Part shown: positions 12,300 to 24,529 of the stretch, one piece after another | Layout of the letters: each line of letters starts with the position of its first letter | Position numbering within the stretch: the stretch's first letter is position 1 | Assembly (NCBI GenBank): GCA_028583685.1 | Contig: JAMXIF010000043.1 | Location: forward strand, 5,202,130-5,266,129 | Reading direction: 5' to 3' | From: Petaurus breviceps papuanus | Taxonomy: Eukaryota > Chordata > Mammalia > Diprotodontia > Petauridae | DNA length: 64,000 nucleotides | The notes under the pieces: generated by a model | What the model saw: the letters and a program-made list of their open reading frames with translations, nothing else | Databases searched by the model: none | Told to the model about the DNA's origin: nothing | Position numbers and translations under genes: made by a program

Positions 12300-15250
12300 G
12301 AGAGCTCATTCACTCTGTGTATTATTTAGTATTTTCTAATTTGTATAATTTTTCAAATTTCTCTTTTACTATCAGCCTTGATAAATGGGCTTATTTGATA
12401 TCTGTTATGTGCGATAATCATTTTTAACAGACATTTGGTGGGAAGGAAGGGAGTCAAGTCTTTAATTTATACCTATGATCATTGCGACCCCATTAAAGGG
12501 ATAATGTCCATGAGTAAATTTGAACCTATACATTATTTCCCCTAGATTAGAAATAAGGTGGACAGTTGATAGATGAAATTCTATTAGAGTAATCCCTCTC
12601 TGAGTAGTACCAAGTGCCACCATTATGGCCCCCACCTGCAAGAAATTAAGTCTTTTCTTGAAGAAGGGTGGGCTGAGGAAACTCTAGAGATATCCAGTAA
12701 TGCCTTCCTGAAAGACACATATAGACAGAATCATGTGGATAAACACAGCCTGTATGGGCAACACAAGCCTACATTATAAACCACAATAGGAAAAAAAGTG
12801 TTTAATGACATTTCTGGTCATTAATATCATAGGAGGCATAACAGAGGGAGGATTTTGCACCACAAACTGTTACCCACTATCATTCAGGATATAGAAGATG
12901 AAACTTAATTTTAAGAGGTATTCCCTAGAGATGATGAGGTTCCCTCAAATCTTCCTCTCTGCTATGCCATGTTACTTATTGCCTCGAGGCCTAGAACATG
13001 TAATATAAATATACTCATACACATAGGTATGTATATATATATACATATATATATATCCTTATACATATACGCATATGTGTGTGTATGTGTGTGTGCAATG
13101 AAGAAGATGGGCTGCTCAAATGTTATGGGTAAGAGATAATCAATGGATACTTAGCATGTCCCATTGGAGAGGCTGAGATAATAAGAGAAGGTGAGGTGGG
13201 CTCCCAGTATGTTTGATAGCATGCTATTACAAATTTCTACATGTCTTAGAGAAGCCATTTATTATGGGCAGAGGCAGACATGAAAGAATCATGATCTTCA
13301 TTTTTGTAGGGAATATTCACTTCATACTGTCAGAGATCAGAAGAAAGTGAACTTGATGAGAACAATACTAATGAAAGGAAGCTTCCTGAAAGAACTTGAG
13401 TTCACATTGAAGACTAGGTAAAATTTGGGAAAAGTTGATGAATAAAACAATTTAGAATTTAACATATGACAATTTATGCATTTGCTTATTTATTTTAGTC
13501 TTAAAGTATATAGTCGATAAAATTCAAGAGACATTAATCAAATACCCACTTGGTGTAAAAGTACTAAATGATGACTGCTAAGGTAGGTGCTGAATTTATA
13601 TAAGAACTGGTATATATATTTGCTTTCATAGAGGCTACCATGTAGTGACTCTAGTATATGAGCAGGGGTCTAAAAATGGAAATAAGAAAAAATCCAAGAT
13701 TGGGAAATGAAAAGGAAGATTAATGTGTACTTATAAGGAGGAAATAATTTATCCTGAAAAAGTCTACATTATAATCAAATTATTCATCTTAAAACCTGTG
13801 TACATTATTAAGGGAATTACTAGTAGAAGTGACAAAAATATAAATGTTCCAATTCTTGAAAACATTGTCAATAAAATTCGGCAATTTTAAAGACAAAGAA
13901 TAATAGTACCAACTATTCAGGCAGCAATGAATGCTGAGCCAATTAACTTTTACAAAGCTAGCTGAGATGCTTTGATGAAAATGCTGCTGAAATATCAACC
14001 TCTTATTATTCATAGTGAAAGGAAGTCTTTTGAATGAATTGCACTGGCATCTGGGGGAGAAGGGAGGTACCTGAAATACAGGAATTGGAGGACTGATTGG
14101 CTTCTAATACCTAGTTTTCTTTTATATGGAAACAAGGGAGATGTCTGTCTTTTTATGCCCAGGTAAGTCACTGCACAGTATTTCTTTCTGCCTGGCAGTA
14201 GACTTCCAAAGTTCTTGTTACTGAACTAAGATCATTGTGCCTGAACTTCAATTTGACACATCTCCATTTTTTTTTCCAGCTTAACCCAAATTACAGTCAA
14301 TTGAGTCAAACATTTCAAGAAGTAATTCCTACAGTGTGAGAATATGAAGGAGGTGGCAGAATGGAGATCAAGGGAGAGAAAGGAGAAAAAAAAAGACCTC
14401 AAATATTCATAGATACTTTTATGGACACACCAGTTGTAAGGTATTGTAGCAATCACTAATACCATATCAGACTTAATGGCCAGGTTATAACCCTGGGCCT
14501 TAGATCACAGGGTCCTGTATTTAGAATAAACTGGGGTTCATTGTAAATCTGAAAGGCAAAATCTGTGTCCCACAGCTCTGACAATCTAGGTACAGTTAGA
14601 GCTTCAGCACAATCCAGAGTTTGTTAGGACTTTAAACAGCAGTAGTCAACCTTGTTTTTCTGTGTGCTGCTGTTTGTCAGCTGAACTCCCTGGGAAGGCA
14701 GAATTGGAAAGCAACTCTTCGAAGCCCTGCTGAATGTGTACATGCCAATCACAAGAACCCTGGGCTTTCTATGATGGTCTCCTCAGGCTCTGGGAATGAA
14801 ACATGGTGGTGGGGATCAGAAAATGTGTGTGTTATGAATAGCTCTGCCACTGAACTTTGGGGATCTTTCTCTTATATCTTGCCTAAAGAATAGTAAGGTG
14901 AGATGTACAGGGTAAAAAAATCACAAAAGAAAAATCCACCTTAGGAAGGCAATCCAAAGATTCAGATTCCTTATTTTCAAAAATTTAAATTATTTTTGAA
15001 TGTTTAGCTTTGGAAACATGTCTCACATTTCTCTGACATTCTCTGTCCTCCTTTCTCCCTGTCTCTCTTGTTCCTTTTCCACATCCCAGTGCCTCTCAGT
15101 AGAGAATAATAAACAATTTAATAATAAGGCAACAAAAGAATTAAATTGCAAATGAAGTTCAATGAGTGTTGTGCTCCACTGGTAAGGCAGTAGTGCAGCA
15201 ATTAAGGTGCATACTGAAACTTGGTGTAAATAGAATTAAATTGTTTAAAA
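12300..15250. other. Long unresolved span
   Basis: About 3 kb with no gene or clear repeat except the 13.03 kb microsatellite. It looks like single-copy non-coding DNA. Confidence 0.5.
13027..13095. repeat. (TA)n/(TG)n microsatellite
   Basis: Alternating purine-pyrimidine tract. Confidence 0.85.
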
Positions 15251-15254
15251 TACA

Positions 15255-15440
15255 AGTTAATGAAAAGGCCTCTACAATACCTAGTTGCCTACTAAACTTC
15301 AATATGCTTCCTCCCATTTCTTTCAAGCACGTGCTTGTTACAGCTTTGGTCCCCTCCTAAAATTCTTTATGAGGCCTTTCCTCATGCTGCCTCTCCTCTC
15401 CCCAAAATGTTTTACCTTGTGTAAAGTAAGGTGGATTTCA
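15255..15440 (+). mobile_element. Probable L2 3' fragment
   Basis: TTATGAGGCCTTTCCTCATG and CCTCCTAAAATTC resemble the L2 segment before its final hairpin-like tail. Confidence 0.4.
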
Positions 15441-15599
15441 GGATATATGAAGTCAATTTTTGTTATTATTTCTTAAAGTTCAGTTTCCCAGGATCCATAG
15501 CCATGACAGTCTCTTGTTTCTAAGTATTAGTTATGAGTTCCCACAGTTATGGTTCAAAACATCTCCACTGAGATTGCACAGAGAGATACAGGGATGAGG

Positions 15600-15990
15600 T
15601 GATGTAAACATGTGAAGCTATTGCTGGCAATATACCTTCTTTGTCTGTTGCCCCTATAAAGCAGGTGGGCAGTGGTCAAGGAGGGGGGAACTTTAGGATT
15701 GAATGCACAAGCTAGAATGCTGTGCATGCCTCAACTGGCCCCCACTGAGGCTTGAGAGAATTTAGAGGGATGCACCGTGGTGCCTGTCTCAACTGACTCC
15801 ATGGAGACTTAGGAGTAGTTGCATACCCATCTCGCCAGCCCCTGTGAGAAGGATAATTAGGGAATGCTGTAGAAGTTATACATCTGTTATCAGCAACCTC
15901 TTCTGAGAAAACTAGACTAGAATAAGATTATTAACCCTTCTTAGTGTCCTTCCTGTCTGACCAGATCAAGTGAATCTTTCCTAGCAGCCC
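15600..15990 (+). mobile_element. Relic of an endogenous-retrovirus LTR (3' part)
   Basis: The segment AATAAGATTATTAACCCTTC, then CTTCCTGTCTGACCAGATC and TAGCAGCCC is shared with the 17.6 kb LTR (AATAAGATTGTTAACCCC, then TAGCAGCCC). Old and partial. Start uncertain. Confidence 0.4.
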
Positions 15991-15991
15991 C

Positions 15992-16210
15992 ACTGTGTTA
16001 TGTGTTTATTTGTCTTACATCTTGTGTCTATCTTGTCCATATTTTACATTTACACATACGTGTATATTACCTTCCTCAAGACAGTATAAGCTTGTTGAGG
16101 TCAGGGACGATCTCATTTCTGTGTTTGTATCTCCAGAACTGGTGCGGTACTTGTTGCATAGTAATAAATATTTGTTGATTGATTGCCTGACTGACGTTCA
16201 GGTCCTTTCA
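15992..16210 (+). mobile_element. L2 3' terminal fragment
   Basis: AGCTTGTTGAGGTCAGGGAC, TGTTTGTATCTCCAGAACTG and AATAAATATTTGTTGATTGA are the L2 3' end signature in the right order. Confidence 0.7.
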
Positions 16211-16394
16211 GGAAAGGGGTACTAGACTTCTTATCATTCTCATTTAATTGACTTAATTTATATAATATTTGATCTTAAAGCTCCTTTGATATACAAACCT
16301 TTTTAATTTTTTTTTGGATTTTTTGTAATCTGTGTTGATGTTGCCTCTTCAGAAAGACTGGAAGGATCATACAAATCTGTGAAATTTCTTTTAT

Positions 16395-16580
16395 GACTCC
16401 CAGCATTGCGTAATAGAGAGAATGCTGGATTTCGAGTCAGAAACCACAAATTCCAATCATGGCTGCAATACATAATAACTTTGTGACCTCTCTGAGCCTG
16501 AATTTATTCATCAATAACATTGGGTAGATAATGCTTTCATCATCTTCTTCCTGAAATTGTAGTGAGGAAATAACCTGTCA
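16395..16580 (+). mobile_element. MIR-type CORE-SINE
   Basis: AGAGAATGCTGGATTTCGAG, CTTTGTGACCTCTCTGAGCC and TGAATTTATTCATC. Confidence 0.55.
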
Positions 16581-16611
16581 CCTTCTTTGAGAGATGTACT
16601 AACACCTTTTA

Positions 16612-16745
16612 TTGGAAAGAGAGCCAAACTTTGACTTGAAAGACTTGTAAGTTTAGATCAATATTTAGTACTTACCAAAAATCTATCTATGAGAAAGTTA
16701 TTCACTGAATTTCTCTTTCTTCTTCTATAAAATGGGTCAATTATG
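16612..16745 (+). mobile_element. MIR-type SINE, diverged
   Basis: GACTTGAAAGACTTGTAAGT and TTCTTCTATAAAATGGGTCA. Confidence 0.4.
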
Positions 16746-17149
16746 TTTCACTAAAATCTTAATATGATAATATAGAGGTGACTTGGTTTCTAAAAAGCAA
16801 TGTCTAGTGATCATAGGGTCTGGTCAGGCCTGCCTAGATGGAAAGGCATTGAATAAGGGTATTTGAACAAGGTAGTCTATGACTACCATGGGCCAGAAAC
16901 AGAAAATTCAGATTGTCCAGGTTGGCCACAAGGTGATGGATTTTTTTTTTTACTGAAGCAATTCTTGAAGACTATCTAACAAAAGAAAAAAAAAAGGCTT
17001 CCAGTGTTTTGGACCTATATTTATAGAGTACTATCTGCATAAAGGTCCTTTAATCATTGAAATATTAAAATCATAAGTTATCTTACCCATCTTGCTCTGT
17101 TGTTGTATGGGAAGTGATTTGTAGAGGTCATATAGTTCAGTGGGGAAAA

Positions 17150-17345
17150 CAAAAACAAAAACAGAACACTTGCTCTGAAGTCAGAGAATTGAATACAGAT
17201 CCTGCTTCCATCACTAACTGCCTGTGTGACTATGGGCAAATCACTTAATCTCTTTGGTTTTAAGTTTATCTGTAAAATGAATAAACCAGATCAACTCTAA
17301 GGTCTGTACCAGCTTTAAATCTACACTTTTACATTCTTATGACTT
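17150..17345 (+). mobile_element. MIR3/THER-type SINE
   Basis: TGTGTGACTATGGGCAAATC, TTATCTGTAAAATGAATAAA and CTAAGGTCTGTACCAGC. Confidence 0.65.
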
Positions 17346-17605
17346 ACACTGTTATGGATGCATGAGTTCTAATTGTGATGATAATGGAATAGCAGGATTC
17401 TAGGCAACCAATAGGTATTGAATATGCGTTGCCTTCATTTAGACATATTAAAAAAAGGGGAGGGGGCTTTATGATGGCTCTCCTTCTTTATTGACCTGGT
17501 AGGACAAATTTTCCAATGCACCAATAACAGTCTTAGCTCTGGAGAATGAGTGGAGTCAGATTCCTGTACTCTTTGTGTACAAATGATTCATCAGCGGTGG
17601 GGAAC

Positions 17606-18250
17606 TGTAATGTTAATGGGAGTTGAAAATCTTCCCTGCCCATTAATAGACCTCAAATGGAGCCCAGCTAGAGAAGCTTGATTAGGGGAGGCTTGTTGTT
17701 GTTGTTGTTGTTGTTGTTGTTTTCAGGAAGGCCCATGCCTTTTGTTACTTTGCAATTAGGCAGTGGGTCATGAGGGTTGTGATAACCTCTGATCCTGAAG
17801 AAGTGTATATATACTCTAAGGTTAGCATTTTGCTTTGGGGCTTACTCATGGGAAGGGTGTTGTAGTCAGATGAGACTCTGGGTAGCTGTTAAGGAGCAGT
17901 TCCCCTCCCGACCCCCCCAGCTTTGAAAATCCAGATGTTGGTGTTCTCTCTCTCTAGTACTATGCATGTTACATAATGCTCAGATAGTTGGGATCTGTCT
18001 GTTGATCTTTGATGTATTTATTGTTTGGTCATACAGTTAGAAGCCCTGTCAGTTGGTCTTTATGCTATTATTTCTGTTATTATTTTCTGTGAAGTTCAGG
18101 GTGCTGACTTTTTCACCTGAACTAAGTAAATTATATATGTTTGATTAAAATAAGATTGTTAACCCCTTTAAGTTGCTTTCCTTTAGTAAAGCAGATCTAA
18201 GAACTTGTGTTAGCAGCCCTCCTATGTGCTGGTGGTAATGGTTTTACAAC
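17606..18250 (+). mobile_element. Solo LTR of an endogenous retrovirus
   Basis: Starts TGTAATGTTAATGGGAG, a start shared in variant form by the LTRs at 40.0, 53.3 and 57.8 kb. It has a TATA-like GTATATATACTC near 17806 and ends near the AAGATTGTTAACC / TAGCAGCCC block. A (TTG)n run lies inside. No internal retroviral genes adjoin it. A fossil. Confidence 0.55.
17694..17722. repeat. (TTG)n microsatellite inside the LTR
   Basis: About ten uninterrupted copies of TTG. Confidence 0.9.
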
Positions 18251-18280
18251 CACACAGCAGTTGTAAGTAACATTGCTGTT

Positions 18281-18472
18281 ACAGGAACCTGTGGCCTTGA
18301 GGCCACATATGGCCTTCTATGTCCTTGGATATGGTGTTTCAACTGAGTCCAAATTTTATGGAACAAATCTTTTTTATCAAGGGTAGTTGTTCTGTGAAGT
18401 TTGGATTCAAAGATCCTCACCTGGGGACCTAGAGTGCCATATGTGGCTTTGAGGCTACAGTTTCTCCATCCC
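18281..18472. mobile_element. Palindromic hAT-like MITE
   Basis: The left arm (GGAACCTGTGGCCTTGAGGC, then CACATATGGCC) is the inverted counterpart of the right arm (GCCATATGTGGCTTTGAGGC, then TACAGTTTCTCCATCCC). The inner arms TGAGTCCAAATTTTATGGAA and TGTGAAGTTTGGATTCA also pair, so most of the 192 bases can fold on itself. No coding capacity. The hAT assignment comes from memory of similar marsupial elements and is uncertain. Confidence 0.65.
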
Positions 18473-18474
18473 AA

Positions 18475-19555
18475 TTTAGTCAGTTAATCTAAAAGAATGA
18501 TATGGCTTATGCAAAGTCCAGAGGACTTCAAAGCTGCTTAAGTACAGGATGTGGCTTTTGGAACTGGAGCTTACATTAGAGACTGGGGCAGGGAAAGGCT
18601 TAGAGTTGTCTGTTTGAGGGGCCAGCAGTGATGAAGTTGGTGGCATTTTCAGTAAAAGAGATGACTTCAGTAAAAAAGATGACTTGACTTGTCAGCGCAA
18701 GTAATAGTAGCTATGTCATTATATGTCATCCCATCTTCTCCTGAATTGGGAGTCAGCTCAAGTTGTGACATTATTGGTGTTGTTGCATTTACTTGGTCTC
18801 TCTTCTTAGTGGTCGAGACACCATTCAGATGTAGAGAGGGTACATAGAGAAGGGAAAAGATCAAAGAGTCCTATATGTCAATGTGGGTTCCATGTTATAT
18901 TCCATTCCCCCCAAACAAGGTGACTGTTCTGCCTTTTAAGATAGAACACTTTATGAGGTTGTTTCAAGGCTGAGACAAATTATTCCAAAGTTCTTCTAGG
19001 CTTCTCTTATTTGGGGCGCCACCTTTTTTTTTTCCTCAGATAAAAGAATGCTAAAATTGTCATAAGTAACAACATAAAGATTTGTGTTTTTTGGTGAGCA
19101 TGTCTCATCTCCCCAGTGACAACTTAATTCCTTTGCAGCTTGAATTGATTCTTGTTTATCTATGTACTTCCACACACTGCCAAGTACAGCATCTTGCATA
19201 TGACAGGTATTTAAACATTCATTCTCAAATAGCCATTGATTTCTAAATGAATTAGTTTCAAATCATGTGGAAATGGCTAACCCAACCTTCAATGACCTCT
19301 CCTTTCTCTAAACTCATAATATGTAAACATATATTGTTCAATCTACCACTAACATGATTATTAAGTGCCTACTATGTACTAGACACCAGGAATACAAATA
19401 CCAAAACAATTCACACTTTCAAGGAAATAATTTTTATAAGTGTAGAGTAAATATGATGAGAATTACATTTCTCCACCTGTTGTACACGTATTCATGTACT
19501 GACTTGTGAAAAAAGAAAATGTTATCAAAAATCCATACTCCTTAATTTGTAGTCA
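18475..19555. other. Unresolved span
   Basis: No gene seen; TATTAAGTGCCTACTATGTA near 19360 is a short L2/MIR-type tail. Confidence 0.5.
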
Positions 19556-19559
19556 CCTA

Positions 19560-19685
19560 GACAGACCTGACAACAGTACTATGCTTTGTTCATTATAATG
19601 TCCTCCTTAGCATTTAGTATAGGACTGGCAATCAAGTAGGGCCTCAATAAGTAAGTGTTTGTTGAATGAAAGAACTTGGATAACT
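19560..19685 (+). mobile_element. L2 3' terminal fragment
   Basis: Ends in CAATAAGTAAGTGTTTGTTG with the AGCATTTAGTATAGGACTGG tail of L2 before it. Confidence 0.55.
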
Positions 19686-20029
19686 TGCTGTTTTAGTTTT
19701 CATCTGGATATTGGGCATCATATAGATGCAGCTATTGAAAGAATGAAATGCATTTTTGTGCTAATAACGTAACATTATTAATAATACTATTTTAGAAAAA
19801 GTAATACACAGTAAAAATACTTTCCTGACTTACTATATACAGGAAATTTTTATAACTTCATCTTTTTTTGTTGATTCATGATCTTCTGTGGACTCACTCA
19901 GGATATGAAATATTATTGTGTTCAAGATTAGACACTTCAAAGACATTTTTGTCTCTTCATCCTCCTTCATTCCTAATCAAATAGTAATAAAATATTCCCA
20001 CTGTTTCATCTTTATGTCTCTTGTATCTG

Positions 20030-20222
20030 ACCCTTTTTTCCCCATCAGCACCTTCAAGGCTGACTTTCAAAGCAGAACTATCACAACAGGCAAGTCTAAA
20101 TGACTCTGGTAAATTTTCTCTTTCCATTTGCTCAGTAGGTGTAGCACATCTTTCTAAAAATGTCACTTTGATTATGTTACACCCATCTTCAAAAATCTTC
20201 AATGCCTTCATAATGTCTCAAT
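20030..20222 (+). mobile_element. Probable L2 fragment
   Basis: Segments such as TTGATTATGTTACACCCATC and AATCTTCAATGCCTTCATAA fit the L2 3' region preceding the CCTGGAATG part found at 20.5 kb. A MIR-type SINE sits between the two. Confidence 0.45.
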
Positions 20223-20224
20223 AG

Positions 20225-20410
20225 GGCAATCATGGCATAGAGTTGGAAGAGAACCTTAGAGTCAAGCCACCTCCCCCATTTTACATTTTTACAAATGAAA
20301 TTGAGACCCAAACCATTTAAGGAGCTGTCCAAGGTTGTGCAGATAACAAATGGAGAGCTGGAACTCAAACTCATGGCTTCTGACTTCAAGTTCTGTGTAG
20401 TTTCCCCTCT
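20225..20410 (-). mobile_element. MIR3/THER-type SINE
   Basis: GAGTTGGAAGAGAACCTTAG, TTGAGACCCAAACC, GCTGGAACTCAAACTCATGG. Confidence 0.6.
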
Positions 20411-20529
20411 TTCATGCTACATCCAAACTCTTTAGACCAATGTCAAAGGTCAATCAATCAAAAATTATATATTAAATACAAGTCTAGTTTCTGGGTATGC
20501 AAATATAAAAAGTGAAAAATAAATGTCTA

Positions 20530-20720
20530 CTCACAATAATTTGGACCTCATATACCTTTGAAATCTTCTCTCTGAATCTTCTCCAATAGTCTACTACAAT
20601 CAACCTACTTTGATCATTGAGCTCTCCCCCTGCTACAATCAGTATAGATTTCCTCTATGCCTTTGCACATGTCATTCCCCCATAATGAAATGCCCTTCCC
20701 TGTATCATCACCATCACCAC
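20530..20720 (+). mobile_element. Probable L2 fragment
   Basis: CTTTGCACATGTCATTCCCC and ATGAAATGCCCTTCCCTGT match the L2 segment encoding no product. It may be the continuation of 20030-20222. Confidence 0.55.
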
Positions 20721-20744
20721 CTCCATCTATTCATCCATCCATCC

Positions 20745-20905
20745 ATCATCTTGCAAACCACTTTGCAAATGTTCTGTCATTTTATCATCACAACAATCCT
20801 GGGAAGTAGATGCTCTTATTATTCTTATTTTATAGATTTGAAACCTGAGGCAGAGAGAAATTTAGTGATTTTGAGCACTGGCTTATTGCTAGACCATAAT
20901 TGACA
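20745..20905 (-). mobile_element. MIR-type CORE-SINE
   Basis: CACTTTGCAAATGTTCTGTC, CAACAATCCTGGGAAGTAGA, TTTTATAGATTTGAAACCTG. Confidence 0.6.
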
Positions 20906-21340
20906 GAAGTGACTTGATGGCTGATCACTGATTAACCCACCTATGTACTGGGAATTTCCTATGTACCCAATAATAGGTTCAGTCAGCTTCATTTGGGGAA
21001 GAAATGGTAAGGGTTATATGATCATGATGAATCTAGCAAACTTCAAATAATCTACATCCAAGACTAGCCAAGTTCCCTAATCACAATGTCCTTGTGATTG
21101 AGTCATAGTCTGGTCCACTTAGTGATTGTTTACCATAAAGCTCCCCTCCCATTTAGTTATTGCGAATCTAATCAGCAACAGAAATCATGTATAAGGGTAG
21201 AAACTCAGAATATAATGGGTATAAATCCCACGATATGTCCTCCCCACTACACCTGAAACTGAATGACTGGGTAGAAGTAAATTTGTGTGTCCTTGAATAA
21301 TAGCCTGCCTGACTTGTAATTCTTAAATAATTGTGTTTCT

Positions 21341-22695
21341 CACCGTACACCAAAATTAAGTCTAAATGAGTGCATGATCTACGTATAAAGGATGATACTG
21401 TCAGCAATCTGGGAAAGCAAGGAATAGTTTACTGTCAGATTTATGGAGAGGGAAAGACTTCATAACCACACAAGAATTAGAGAGCATTATAAAATGCCAA
21501 ATGGATAACTTTGACTACATGAAATTGAAAAGCTCCTGTAAAAACAAAGCCAATCTAACCAAGATTAAGAGGGAAGTGGAAAATTGGGGAAGAACTTTTA
21601 CAACCAATGTCTCTGATAAAGGCATCACTTCTAAAATATACAGAGAATTAATCAAATCTATAAGAATACAAGTTGTTTTCCAATTGATAAATGTTCAAAG
21701 TATATGAACAGGGAGTTTACAGAGGAAGACATTAAAGATATCTATAAGCATATGAAAAAATTCTCTAAATCACTATTGATTAGAGAAAGACAAATTGAAA
21801 CAACTCTGAGATATCACATCTCACAGGTCAGATTGGCTAAGATGACAAAACAGGAAAAAGACAAATGCTGGAGCAGATGTGGAAAAATTGGAACAATAAT
21901 GCATTGCTGGTGGAGCTGTGAACTGATTCAACCATTCTGGAGAGCAATATGGAACTATGTCCAAAGGGATATAAGTAATTTCATACCCTTTGACCCAGCA
22001 ATACCACTTCTAGGATTGTATCCCAAAGAGATCATAGAAGCAGGAGGAAGACCCATATGTACAAAAATAGTTATAGCAGCTCTTTTTGTGGTGGCAAAGT
22101 ATTGGAAATTAAGGGGATTCCCATCAATTGGGGAATGGCTAAACAAGTTATGGTATATGAATGCAATGGAATACTATTGTGCCATAAGAAACGAGGAGCT
22201 CATATTTACCTGCAGAGGCTTATACAAACTGATGCTGAGTGAGAAGAGCAGAACCAGGAGAAATTTGTACACAATTACAGACACAATGTATGTGTGACAA
22301 CCAGCTTTGATACACTGGACTCTTCTCAGCAATGCAGGGCTATAAGTCAACTCCCAAAGACTCATGATGGAGAGAGATGTCTATATTCAGAGAAAGAACT
22401 AGAAAGAACAGAGTTTGAATGCAGATGGAAGCAAATTACCTGCTCTTTCTTTTTCTTCTTTGGTTTTGTTTCCTCTTTCCACATTGTTCATTCCATCTGA
22501 TATTATCCTTCTTTATAACCTCACTGATGTCTAATGTTAAAGTATCTGCAGATCCTAAACCTGATTGTATGGTGCCATGGCGGTGGGAGGGGGGAAGGGA
22601 AGAAAATTTGAAACTCAAAGAACTGTGGAACTGAATCTTGTAAACTAAAAGTGAATGAACAAATTAATAAAGAACAAAAAAATTTAAAAAATATT
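21341..22695 (+). mobile_element. L1 3' end: ORF2 C-terminal region plus 3'UTR
   Basis: Frames at 21501-21707 and 21704-22297 encode the region after the reverse-transcriptase domain, including the cysteine-rich end (CWSRCGKIGTIMHCWWSCEL) and PFDPAIPLLGLYP, as in mammalian L1 ORF2. One frameshift separates the two frames near 21700. The 3'UTR runs to an A-rich end near 22690. The copy is 5'-truncated, as is usual for L1. The sequence matches the marsupial L1 3' end I recall. Confidence 0.85.
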
Positions 22696-22699
22696 GTTT

Positions 22700-22830
22700 C
22701 TTCTCAGTGACTCACCCATGATCACTTCACACTGAATTAATAGGGTTACACAGTTAAGTGTCAGGGAGTGTATTTGAACTTTCTGACTTCAGGTCCAGTG
22801 TTTTATCCAATGTGACACTAGCAAAATGTT
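22700..22830 (-). mobile_element. MIR-type SINE fragment
   Basis: AGGGTTACACAGTTAAGTG and CTGACTTCAGGTCCAGTGTT, abutting the L1 3' end. Confidence 0.5.
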
Positions 22831-22844
22831 CTATTTAAATTCTA

Positions 22845-22965
22845 CCCATCATTTAGGACCCAGTTTGGGGCCTATTTCTTCCATGTCTTTCCCTGACTAG
22901 CCACAGTGGTATCTTCTGCCTTTGCCATCATAAGTGCTTACTAACTGTAGCATTCATTTAAAATA
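22845..22965 (+). mobile_element. L2 fragment
   Basis: ATGTCTTTCCCTGACTAGCC and CATAAGTGCTTACTAACTG, diverged. Confidence 0.4.
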
Positions 22966-24525
22966 TTTAATTTAAAAAATGAATATAGTGGTGTGGATTC
23001 TGTTCATTTGTGCATTTCTTTGTTTTCAATTACTTTATAAATTCTTTGCACAGATTAACTGTTTTAGACTTCTGTGTATCCCATCTATTATCCATCAAAG
23101 TACACAAAGTATTATGATTAGTCACCTCCAAAACATAGGTATATGCAGCACATTTTTATAGATTATATAACCAAGGATTTAAAAAAAACAATTAGAAGAT
23201 AACCATTTATTGCATTCTTTAATATGAATTTAATGAAATAATATAAATAAAGTGTTTCATGAACATATAAGTGACTGAGTTATTCTTACTAGGTATTTTT
23301 AGAGGTGCAATATATATATTCATCAAACTAAAGAAATTAAAATGTAATAAGGTTTATACTATGCATAATACAATAATTCATACTTTAAAAGAGTGTCATG
23401 CAATTAAATTAAAATGCAAAGTCATTTTTGAGATGTTATAGCATGTCTGCTCACACCCAGCATATCTTGTATTCATGTCTACACTGTTCCCCCCGAAAAA
23501 TAGAATATTCAATAAAACAAATATATTTTCAGATTTCTTGATTTTCAAGTACTTTAAGTTTAGCAGTAGGAAGTATAAGAGTTTGAAATATAAACATAGT
23601 GAACCTAGGAAATGTATACTTCCTTTTTAAAATAAATTTTGGAAGTCAGTTTATTTCGTATGTGTCAATTTCAAAACAATAACAGAAGCAGTAACAATAA
23701 TTTCTCTATCAATTATGGTTAATTGAGACTTCTGACTATTTGGAATTTGATTAATCTAGGTTTCAGTGTATTTTTACTGCAGTTGAAAACAGTCAGGATT
23801 CTCATTTCTTTTTCCAAGTAACACCAATGACCTACTGTGTAACCCTGAACAAATCATTTAACCTATCCATTTCCCATTTTCCAACTCTATAAGAAGAGGA
23901 TAACTCTATTTAGCTGCTTCTCAATTTCTCTGAGGTATTGAATGTAAGGTGATAGAAAACTAAAAATCACATCTATTAATAATCCCTTTAGAAGAAATAT
24001 GGCATGAAAATATGAAATTATAGTAAATTGTCATAATAATATCCTGACAAGCAGAACTCTAATTTCTTGATAATTGACTTTTTTTCTTATCTGACTTCAT
24101 TTTATATTATTTTCTACACTATTTAACTTTATGTTTTCCCCCATAAATTCAGTACAAAAAGGCCAAAACAATCATATTCCAAACATTATCATTCAGAGAG
24201 ATTATCTATAGTACATTTCAGATGACATTAATATAAAGGACTGAAGGTAAACCAATTTTCATTATGTTCAATTCCCTGAGAAAGACTATAATACTGCTAT
24301 GAAAAATGAAATTTGGATGTAAAATAAATATTAGGATTAGTTCTCCATGCATTCCCTAGCATTTATGCCAAAATGAATGACTTTCCTGACAGATGGTCAG
24401 AGCACTTTATTGTTCTGTATTTCATGTCCATTGTAAAGATGGAGTTACAAGTGTGTAACCCAGAGTCCGGTGCCTCAAGCTGCAAGTTTATGTGAGCCAT
24501 GTCTGGTATTGAAAACTACCCCAAA
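22965..24525. other. Unresolved AT-rich span
   Basis: Only the MIR-type fragment at 23.8 kb is recognisable. Confidence 0.5.
23795..23960 (+). mobile_element. MIR-type SINE
   Basis: CTACTGTGTAACCCTGAACA then ATTTAACCTATCCATTTCCC. Confidence 0.45.
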
Positions 24526-24529
24526 TCTC

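Noticed and set aside
11932-12339. 125- and 80-codon frames
   Set aside because: Translations of (CT)n/(CA)n microsatellites and a gap.
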